Shown here: positions 6,735 to 12,788 of the stretch, piece by piece | Layout: every line of letters starts with the position of its first letter | Numbering within the stretch: position 1 is the first letter of the stretch | Assembly: GCA_023388015.1 (NCBI GenBank) | Contig: JAEWHB010000126.1 | Span: forward strand, 1 to 14,439 | DNA: 14,439 nt | From: Bacteroidota bacterium | GTDB taxonomy: Bacteria > Bacteroidota > Bacteroidia > Flavobacteriales > Weeksellaceae | Direction: 5' to 3' | Program-made: the position numbers and the translations under genes | Notes under the pieces: model-generated | Told to the model about the DNA's origin: nothing | The model's input: the letters and a program-made list of their open reading frames with translations, nothing else | The model's database searches: none

Positions 6735-7895
6735 ATGACAACCGATTATTTTAAAATAGAAGATTTACTAACCGAAGAAAATAAACTCGTTCAGCAAAGT
6801 GTCCGTGAATTTGTCAACCAGGAAATCAAACCTGTAATTGACCAAGCGGCGCACAACCACACCGATTTGCCGGGATTGATGCCCAAATTGGGTGCGATTG
6901 GTGCATTAGGACCTTACATTCCGGAAGAATACGGCGGTGCAGGACTGGATCAGATTTCTTATGGATTGATTATGCAGGAACTTGAAGCCGGTGACAGTGC
7001 CGTTCGTTCGGCCGCATCCGTTCAGTCGTCTTTGGTGATGTATCCTATTTTTACATTCGGTTCAGAAGAACAAAAAAGAAAATACCTTCCCAAACTGGCC
7101 ACCGGAGAAATGATCGGATGTTTTGGTTTAACTGAACCCAACCACGGTTCCAATCCTTCCGGAATGGAAACAAGAGTAATCGACAAAGGTTCGCATTATG
7201 TATTAAACGGTGCCAAAATGTGGATTACCAATTCGCCGATTGCCGACATCGCAGTGGTTTGGGCAAGAGATGAAGAAGGGAAAATCCGTGGAATGGTTGT
7301 AGAACGTGGAATGGAAGGTTTCTCAACACCTGAAACTCACGACAAATGGTCGCTTCGTGCTTCCAAAACAGGAGAATTGGTGTTTGAAAATGTTGAAGTT
7401 CCAAAAGAGAATGTTTTCCCACTCGTAAACAGTTTGAGAGGACCGCTTTCTTGTTTGAATTCAGCACGATACGGAATCAGCTGGGGCGTAATTGGTGCTG
7501 CGATTGATTGTTATGAAGTCGCTTTGAAATATTCGCTGGAAAGATTCCAATTTGGAAAACCGATTGCTTCTTTTCAGTTGCAACAAAAGAAGTTAGCCGA
7601 ATTCATCACCGAAATCACCAAAGCTCAATTGTTGGCTTGGCGTTTAGGGACTTTGAAAAATGAAGACAAAGCAACGCCGGCTCAGATTTCGATGGCGAAA
7701 CGAAACAACGTGCACATGGCGCTCACCATCGCGCGTGAATCTCGTCAGATTTTAGGCGGAATGGGAATCGTTGGGGATTATCCGATGATGCGCCACGCAG
7801 CCAATCTGGAATCGGTAATTACGTACGAAGGAACCCACGACATCCATTTATTGATCACAGGAAACGACATTACAGGAATCAATGCGTTTGAATAA
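6735..7895 (+). CDS. Acyl-CoA dehydrogenase, glutaryl-CoA dehydrogenase-like
   Basis: Cytoplasmic FAD enzyme of 386 residues, the usual acyl-CoA dehydrogenase size. Its sequence is of the glutaryl-CoA dehydrogenase subgroup, which oxidises and decarboxylates glutaryl-CoA to crotonyl-CoA in lysine and tryptophan breakdown. Diagnostic segments are RSAASVQSSLVMYPI (91-105), in which R91 corresponds to the substrate-carboxylate arginine of human GCDH; GCFGLTEPNHGS (128-139), the FAD and substrate loop; CLNSARYGISWG (240-251); and TYEGTHDIHLLITG (363-376), with E365 as the likely catalytic base. The next gene, an E2 acyltransferase, starts 82 bases downstream on the same strand. No other lysine-degradation gene is in view, so the physiological substrate is inferred from sequence type only; a non-decarboxylating or other short-chain acyl-CoA activity is possible. 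Confidence 0.88.
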   Translation: MTTDYFKIEDLLTEENKLVQQSVREFVNQEIKPVIDQAAHNHTDLPGLMPKLGAIGALGPYIPEEYGGAGLDQISYGLIMQELEAGDSAVRSAASVQSSLVMYPIFTFGSEEQKRKYLPKLATGEMIGCFGLTEPNHGSNPSGMETRVIDKGSHYVLNGAKMWITNSPIADIAVVWARDEEGKIRGMVVERGMEGFSTPETHDKWSLRASKTGELVFENVEVPKENVFPLVNSLRGPLSCLNSARYGISWGVIGAAIDCYEVALKYSLERFQFGKPIASFQLQQKKLAEFITEITKAQLLAWRLGTLKNEDKATPAQISMAKRNNVHMALTIARESRQILGGMGIVGDYPMMRHAANLESVITYEGTHDIHLLITGNDITGINAFE

Positions 7896-7900
7896 TTAGA

Positions 7901-7974
7901 TTGAAGTATTAAGTAACAAGACATTAGACATAAGGAAAGTCTTAATACTTGATACTTAATACTTAATACTTCAA
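7901..7974. repeat. Palindromic heptamer-repeat element between acyl-CoA dehydrogenase and E2 genes
   Basis: TTGAAGTATTAAGTA (7901-7915) is the exact reverse complement of 7960-7974, giving a perfect 15-bp inverted repeat around a 44-base centre. The right side is built of heptamers: TTAATAC at 7942, 7956 and 7963 and TTGATAC at 7949. A smaller inverted repeat AAGAC (7918-7922) with GTCTT (7939-7943) lies inside. The right arm ends 3 bases before the E2 start codon. No U-tract follows on either strand, so it is not a standard terminator. It may be a small MITE-like repeat or an RNA fold in the E2 leader. Confidence 0.65.
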
Positions 7975-7977
7975 GAG

Positions 7978-9204
7978 ATGAAAGAAATCCAAATTCTCCT
8001 TCCCAAAATGGGTGAAAGCGTGATGGAAGCTACCATTACCGACTGGCTGAAAAGTCCGGGTGATAAAATCGCCAAAGACGAATTGTTTGTGACCATCGGC
8101 ACCGACAAAGTCGATAGCGATTTACCGTCGGAATACGAAGGAATTCTCAAAGAAATTCTAGTTCAGGAAGGAGAAGAAGTGAAAGTCGGTCATCCAATTG
8201 CGGTTATGGAAGTTTCGGCCGATACGGTTGTTCATACAGAAAAATTCGAAATCAAAGAAACCGAAACGATTTCAACCGAAACCCATGTGGAATTATTGGA
8301 AACCAAATCCCTCGATGGGAAATCTTTTCTTTCGCCTGTCGTCCGAAGAATCGCCGCCGAAAACGGATTGGAAATTGATGATTTAAAACAAATCAAACCG
8401 ACGGGTGAAAACGGAAGAATTCGAAAAGCCGATATTTTGAAATTCCTTAAAAAGGACGAACAACCGGTACAGCAAAAGGTTTCTACCAAATTAAATCTGA
8501 ACATCCAACCTGAAGATAAAGTGGAGTCTTTGCCGAGAATCCGACAAATAGCAGCGGAACATTTGCAAACTTCTTATCAGATCATTCCACACGTGACGAC
8601 TTTTTCGGAAGTCAATGTGACGAATTTGGTCAATCACCGTGAAAAAATTAAAGAAAATTTCCAAAAGGAAAACGGTGTGAAAGTAACTTATACGCATTTC
8701 ATCATGAAAGCGGTCATCGAAACTTTGGTTGAATTTCCGAAGTTCAATGCCTGGATGAACGAAGATGAATTGATTCTGAAAAAAGACATCAATCTAGGAT
8801 TTGCCACGGCTTTGCCCGATGGAAATCTGATTGTTCCAAACATAAAGAAAGTCAATGATTTAAGTCTGAAAGAAATCATTGAAAATGTGAATCTTATCGG
8901 AAGCAATGCCAAATCCAACAAATTAAAATCAACTGACATTCAGGACACGACTTTTACGGTGAGTAATACCGGAATTTTTGGAAGTCTGGCCGGAACGCCG
9001 ATTATTTCCCGTCCGCAGGTTGCCGTTTTGGCTTTGGGAGAAATCCGATCCGGAGCAGGTGTTGTCCTTGTCGATGGCAAAGAAGAATTAGACGTTTGTA
9101 AAATGATGATGCTTTCGCTTTCCTATGACCACAGAGTGATTGACGGCGCTTTGGCTTCGCAGTTTCTGACTTCTCTGAAGAAGAGATTGGAGTCGGTTGC
9201 GTAA
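7978..9204 (+). CDS. Dihydrolipoamide acyltransferase (E2) of a 2-oxo acid dehydrogenase complex
   Basis: Core component that passes the acyl group from E1 to CoA through a lipoyl-lysine arm. Three parts are visible in 408 residues. One lipoyl domain (about 3-78) has the lipoylation motif GTDKVDSD, modified at K44. An acidic Glu/Thr linker follows, then a peripheral-subunit-binding domain (about 118-157, FLSPVVRRIAAENGLEI to ILKFL). The catalytic domain (about 185-408) carries LSYDHRVIDGALASQFL, with active-site H385 and D389. The lipoyl-domain opening LPKMGESVMEATI and TDKVDSD favour the branched-chain or general 2-oxo acid type over classical AceF or SucB, but the substrate is not settled by sequence. 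No E1 or E3 gene is in the window. It follows the acyl-CoA dehydrogenase on the same strand, and a palindromic repeat lies directly before its ATG. Confidence 0.9.
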   Translation: MKEIQILLPKMGESVMEATITDWLKSPGDKIAKDELFVTIGTDKVDSDLPSEYEGILKEILVQEGEEVKVGHPIAVMEVSADTVVHTEKFEIKETETISTETHVELLETKSLDGKSFLSPVVRRIAAENGLEIDDLKQIKPTGENGRIRKADILKFLKKDEQPVQQKVSTKLNLNIQPEDKVESLPRIRQIAAEHLQTSYQIIPHVTTFSEVNVTNLVNHREKIKENFQKENGVKVTYTHFIMKAVIETLVEFPKFNAWMNEDELILKKDINLGFATALPDGNLIVPNIKKVNDLSLKEIIENVNLIGSNAKSNKLKSTDIQDTTFTVSNTGIFGSLAGTPIISRPQVAVLALGEIRSGAGVVLVDGKEELDVCKMMMLSLSYDHRVIDGALASQFLTSLKKRLESVA

Positions 9205-9270
9205 TTTTTCACGAATTAATCAGTTTTAAATCATTCTCTTTCTCATATAAAGATTATAAAACCTATAATT

Positions 9271-9285
9271 TTTTGTTAAACAAAA
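9271..9285. promoter_or_regulatory. Palindrome upstream of the DUF4290-murA promoter, possible operator
   Basis: TTTTGTT (9271-9277), one central A, then AACAAAA (9279-9285) is a perfect 7-bp inverted repeat in the AT-rich leader. It ends 20 bases before the -7 box at 9306, so it would cover the -33 region. This is a dyad typical of a protein-binding site, but AT-rich palindromes of this size can arise by chance and no regulator is known. Confidence 0.25.
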
Positions 9286-9305
9286 GAATTTAATTTCAGA
9301 TATTG

Positions 9306-9313
9306 TACTTTTG
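9306..9313 (+). promoter_or_regulatory. -7 promoter box of the DUF4290-murA operon
   Basis: TACTTTTG is an exact TAnnTTTG match, 19 bases before the ATG at 9333. It overlaps a possible in-frame TTG start at 9303, which supports using the ATG. The same box at the same distance precedes the acyl-CoA dehydrogenase gene. Confidence 0.55.
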
Positions 9314-9332
9314 TGAACATTCAAAATTTAAA

Positions 9333-9965
9333 ATGGAATACAACACCGCGAGAAAACCCTTAATTATTCCCGAATACGGCCGTCATATACAAGAAATGGT
9401 AGATTACTGCCTGACTTTGGCCGATGATGAAGAAAGAAATGGGTTTGCAAAAATCATAATTGAAGTAATGGGGGAACTGAATCCGCACTTGCGCGATGTT
9501 CCCGATTTTCAGCATAAACTTTGGGATCAATTGTTTATCATGTCCAAATTCCAATTGGATGTGAATTCACCCTATCCCAAACCTACAGCTGAAGAAGTTT
9601 ACAGCAAACCGAATAAAGTTCGTTATCCAAAAGACGAATACAAATACAAATATTACGGGAAGAACATCAGAAACATGATCAAGGTCGCCAAAGAATGGGA
9701 AGGCGATAAACAGGAAGGTTTGGTAATGGTAATCGCCAACCACATGAAAAAATGTTATCTGTTGTGGAACAAGGATACAGTGGATGACCAGACTATTTTC
9801 AACCATCTGTTCGAATTGTCAGACGGAACTTTTGATTTGCGAAATGCAGACGAAACTTTATTGTCAAATGACAGATTGCAGGTGGGAAGTCATCATCATT
9901 CCAATAAAAATCGAAAGATTAAAAACACCCAGAACAATAACCGTAATAAATCCAAACACAAATAA
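9333..9965 (+). CDS. DUF4290 family protein
   Basis: A 210-residue cytoplasmic protein of the Bacteroidota-specific DUF4290 family, function unknown. The family opening MEYNTARKPLIIPEYGRHIQEMVDY sets the start at 9333; the frame extends upstream to a TTG at 9303 but that codon lies inside the promoter box. Conserved segments include GELNPHLRDVPDFQHKLWD (47-65) and YYGKNIRNMIKVA (107-119). From about residue 187 a low-complexity tail rich in His, Asn and Lys ends the protein (NKNRKIKNTQNNNRNKSKHK). It has no signal peptide or membrane segment. murA follows after 9 bases, so the two are almost certainly co-transcribed. I recall this pair as conserved across the phylum, which suggests a link to cell-wall synthesis without proving one. 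Confidence 0.88.
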   Translation: MEYNTARKPLIIPEYGRHIQEMVDYCLTLADDEERNGFAKIIIEVMGELNPHLRDVPDFQHKLWDQLFIMSKFQLDVNSPYPKPTAEEVYSKPNKVRYPKDEYKYKYYGKNIRNMIKVAKEWEGDKQEGLVMVIANHMKKCYLLWNKDTVDDQTIFNHLFELSDGTFDLRNADETLLSNDRLQVGSHHHSNKNRKIKNTQNNNRNKSKHK

Positions 9966-9974
9966 TTCCGAATA

Positions 9975-11288
9975 ATGTCAGTATTTGAAATCAGAGGAGG
10001 AAATCGCTTAAGTGGCGAAATCATTCCCCAAGGTGCAAAAAATGAAGTGCTTCAGATTTTGTGTGGCGTGCTTTTAACGACCGAACCGGTTCGGATTAAA
10101 AATATTCCCGACATCCGCGATGTAAACCGATTGATTGAAATCCTGGAAGATTTGGGCGTGAAAGTACAGAAAAATACAAAAGGAGATTATACTTTTCAAG
10201 CCGATAATATCCACATGGATTATTTGCAAACCAAGGAATTCAAAAAAGACGGAGCCGCACTTCGGGGTTCGATTATGCTCATGGGACCGCTTTTGGCCAA
10301 ATACGGAAAAGCTTATATGCCCAAACCCGGCGGAGATAAAATCGGACGAAGAAGACTCGATACCCACTTTCAAGGATTTATAAACTTGGGTGCGAAATAC
10401 CGTTTCGAAGAAGGTGAGGATTTCTACGGAGTAGAACTGGACAACGGAAAACCGCTTCAGGGAACTTATATGCTTTTGGAAGAAGCATCTGTAACCGGAA
10501 CAGCCAACATCGTGATGGCGGCTGTTTTGGCCAAAGGAAAAACAACGATTTACAATGCCGCTTGTGAACCTTATTTGCAGCAATTATGCAAAATGCTCGT
10601 CCGAATGGGCGCAAAAATAGAAGGAATTGGCTCCAATTTATTGACCATCGAAGGAGTGGAAGAACTCTCTGGAACGGAACACACCGTTTTGCCCGATATG
10701 ATTGAAATCGGTTCCTGGATAGGACTGGCTGCTATGACCAAATCCGAACTGACCATCAAAGATGTTTCCTGGGAAAATCTGGGAGTCATTCCCGATGTGT
10801 TCAGAAGACTCGGAATTGAACTCGAAAAAAGCAATGACGATATTTACATTCCGGCACAAGAAACCTATAAAATCCAGAAATTTATGGACGGGTCGATACT
10901 CACTGTTTCTGACTCGCCGTGGCCCGGATTTACACCCGATTTGCTGAGCATCGTTTTGGTCATTGCGACTCAGGCAAAAGGAAGCGTTTTGGTTCATCAG
11001 AAAATGTTTGAAAGCCGATTGTTCTTTGTGGACAAATTAATCGATATGGGCGCTCAGATCATTCTTTGCGATCCACACCGCGCCACCGTAATCGGACTGA
11101 ACCACGAAACGCCTTTGCGCGGCACCACGATGAGTTCGCCCGACATCCGAGCAGGAATTGCGCTTTTAATTGCAGCACTCTCCGCAAAAGGAAAAAGTAT
11201 TATTCACAATATTGAACAAATTGACAGAGGTTACGAACAAATTGACACCCGACTACGCGCGATTGGCGCCGATATCGTTCGGGCGTGA
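9975..11288 (+). CDS. murA: UDP-N-acetylglucosamine 1-carboxyvinyltransferase (MurA), Asp active-site variant
   Basis: Cytoplasmic enzyme that transfers enolpyruvate from PEP to UDP-GlcNAc, the first committed step of peptidoglycan synthesis (EC 2.5.1.7). The 437 residues cover the whole inside-out alpha/beta barrel. K22 and N23 in GAKNEVLQ match the E. coli catalytic pair, and D322 in WPGFTPDLL corresponds to E. coli D305. In the mobile loop, PGGDKIGRRRLD (118-129), D121 stands where E. coli has Cys115, the residue alkylated by fosfomycin. Enzymes with Asp here (for example Mycobacterium and Chlamydia) remain active and resist the drug, so this gene predicts intrinsic fosfomycin insensitivity. 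It follows DUF4290 by 9 bases; DedA follows after 32. Confidence 0.96.
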   Translation: MSVFEIRGGNRLSGEIIPQGAKNEVLQILCGVLLTTEPVRIKNIPDIRDVNRLIEILEDLGVKVQKNTKGDYTFQADNIHMDYLQTKEFKKDGAALRGSIMLMGPLLAKYGKAYMPKPGGDKIGRRRLDTHFQGFINLGAKYRFEEGEDFYGVELDNGKPLQGTYMLLEEASVTGTANIVMAAVLAKGKTTIYNAACEPYLQQLCKMLVRMGAKIEGIGSNLLTIEGVEELSGTEHTVLPDMIEIGSWIGLAAMTKSELTIKDVSWENLGVIPDVFRRLGIELEKSNDDIYIPAQETYKIQKFMDGSILTVSDSPWPGFTPDLLSIVLVIATQAKGSVLVHQKMFESRLFFVDKLIDMGAQIILCDPHRATVIGLNHETPLRGTTMSSPDIRAGIALLIAALSAKGKSIIHNIEQIDRGYEQIDTRLRAIGADIVRA

Positions 11289-11320
11289 TTTTTGCTGATT
11301 TCTAGCTGAAACACCCTTAA

Positions 11321-12019
11321 ATGCAAGAAATTTTTGATGCTATAACTGGTTTTGTCAGTCGACCTGATAAAGTAATAAAACATTTATTCGACGAATACGG
11401 AAATTGGATTTATCTCCTTTTGTTTCTTCAGATATTTGCCGAAACAGGATTGATATTTCTGATATTTTTCACCGCCTTTCTTCCCGGAGATGCCTTACTT
11501 TTTGCATTGGGAATGATTGCAGCCAGCAAAGACAATAGTTTACAGATTGAAATTCTGATACCACTTTTGATGCTTGGAGCGCTTTTGGGAGATAACCTGA
11601 ACTATTTAGTAGGAAGAAGGTTCGGGAAATGGATTTTGCAAAAAGAGGATTCTCGTTTTTACAAAAAGAAATACTTAAAAAGAGCGATGAGGATTTTTAA
11701 AAAGAATGGAAGAAATGCCATCATTATTGCTCGTTTTACGCCGGTAATCCGTACACTCATTCCTTTTGTTTGCGGAACTTTACATTTGAAATACAGAGTG
11801 TTTTTGTTGTATAGTTTCATTGGTGCAGCCGTTTGGGTCGGTGGAATTACACTCATTGGCTATTTCCTCGGCCAGTTTAGTTTTGTCGAACAGAATTTAG
11901 GAAAATTCATTATTGCCATCATCGTATTGGCAAACTTGCCGACCATTACAAAAATTATCAAAAGCCGAATCGAAAGAGTTAAGAAAATTAAACGAATAAA
12001 AGAATTTCGAAACAGGTGA
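11321..12019 (+). CDS. DedA family membrane protein (probable undecaprenyl-phosphate flippase type)
   Basis: Inner-membrane protein of 232 residues with the DedA (SNARE-associated/VTT) fold. Hydrophobic segments fall near residues 28-55, 75-90, 132-152, 158-185 and 195-210, including likely re-entrant helices. Family marks are E41 in FAETGLIF, FLPGD (53-57), GDNLNYLVGRRFGKW (90-104), and RFTPVIRTLIPF (138-149), with R138, P141 and R144 in the conserved R-x-x-P-x-x-R motif. A basic tail rich in Lys and Arg (about 211-232) follows. Some DedA proteins (UptA type) return undecaprenyl phosphate across the membrane for reuse in cell-wall synthesis. Lying downstream of murA, that role is plausible here but not shown. 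Its stop overlaps the GTG start of aroE. Confidence 0.9.
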   Translation: MQEIFDAITGFVSRPDKVIKHLFDEYGNWIYLLLFLQIFAETGLIFLIFFTAFLPGDALLFALGMIAASKDNSLQIEILIPLLMLGALLGDNLNYLVGRRFGKWILQKEDSRFYKKKYLKRAMRIFKKNGRNAIIIARFTPVIRTLIPFVCGTLHLKYRVFLLYSFIGAAVWVGGITLIGYFLGQFSFVEQNLGKFIIAIIVLANLPTITKIIKSRIERVKKIKRIKEFRNR

Positions 12020-12741
12020 AAAAGTTTGGGCTAATCGGGAAAAATATTGCTTATTCCTTTTCCGAATCGTATTTCAACGATAAATTCCGAAAGGAAAGTA
12101 TTTTGGATTCAGCTTACCAATTATTTGATTTAAAGTCAATTTCAGAGATTGATGAATTGTTCCAACTGGAAAATCTCAAAGGCTTCAATGTGACCATTCC
12201 TTACAAAGAAGAAATCATTTCTTATTTGGACGAATTAAATCCGGAAGCTGAAAAAATAGGCGCAGTGAATTGCGTGAAAATTCAAAACAACAAAAAAATC
12301 GGTTTCAATACGGACGCAGTCGGATTTGAAAATTCACTTAAACCCTTGCTCGAAAAGCACCATCAGAAAGCATTGATTTTAGGAGACGGCGGGGCCGCCA
12401 AAGCTGTCAAATTTGCATTAACTAAACTCGATATAGAATTTAAGTCAGTTACAAGAAAAGGCGAATTAAAATTTTCAGACTTAAATCAGGAAATTATTTC
12501 TACTCATCAACTGATCATCAATTGCACACCCGTTGGGACTTTCCCGGATTTAGAAACATCGCCCGATATTCCTTATGAATTTCTTACTGATTCACATTTG
12601 CTTTACGATTTGATTTACAATCCCGAAAAAACAAAGTTCCTTCAGTTGGGAGAAACCCAAGGTGCCAAAATCAAAAACGGCTACGAAATGCTTGTTTTGC
12701 AGGCAGAAAAATCTTGGGAAATTTGGAATCAACCTTTGTAA
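12016..12741 (+). CDS. aroE: Shikimate dehydrogenase
   Basis: Cytoplasmic NADP-dependent enzyme reducing 3-dehydroshikimate to shikimate, step four of the chorismate pathway (EC 1.1.1.25). The start is GTG at 12016 and shares GTGA with the DedA stop, so translational coupling is likely. The substrate domain shows S14 and S16 in GKNIAYSFSESYF and the catalytic lysine K64 in FNVTIPYKEE. D100 in FNTDAVGF is the paired acid. The nucleotide loop is GDGGAAKAV (123-131). NCTPVGTFPD, LIYNPEKTKFL and NGYEMLVLQAEKSW near the C-terminus complete the family pattern. The length of 241 residues is slightly short for AroE (about 270) but every motif is present. The expected Arg of the NADP-phosphate site may be that in VTRKGE. 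Confidence 0.95.
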   Translation: MKKFGLIGKNIAYSFSESYFNDKFRKESILDSAYQLFDLKSISEIDELFQLENLKGFNVTIPYKEEIISYLDELNPEAEKIGAVNCVKIQNNKKIGFNTDAVGFENSLKPLLEKHHQKALILGDGGAAKAVKFALTKLDIEFKSVTRKGELKFSDLNQEIISTHQLIINCTPVGTFPDLETSPDIPYEFLTDSHLLYDLIYNPEKTKFLQLGETQGAKIKNGYEMLVLQAEKSWEIWNQPL

Positions 12742-12788
12742 ATCGCGTATGATTTATTAGATTTGTTAATCTAAAAGAAAAACGCGTT

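Noticed and set aside
10329..10364. murA as an inactivated pseudogene because the catalytic Cys is missing
   Set aside because: Asp at this position is a known active variant, and Lys22, Asn23 and the D305-equivalent are intact in a full-length frame.
10074..10997. Minus-strand frames opposite murA
   Set aside because: They overlap the conserved MurA core and show no domain, start signal or promoter.
12757..12774. TTAGATT/AATCTAA stem-loop as a terminator after aroE
   Set aside because: The stem is pure weak AT-rich sequence apart from one G-C pair, and it is followed by AAGAAAAACG on the plus strand, with no U-tract.
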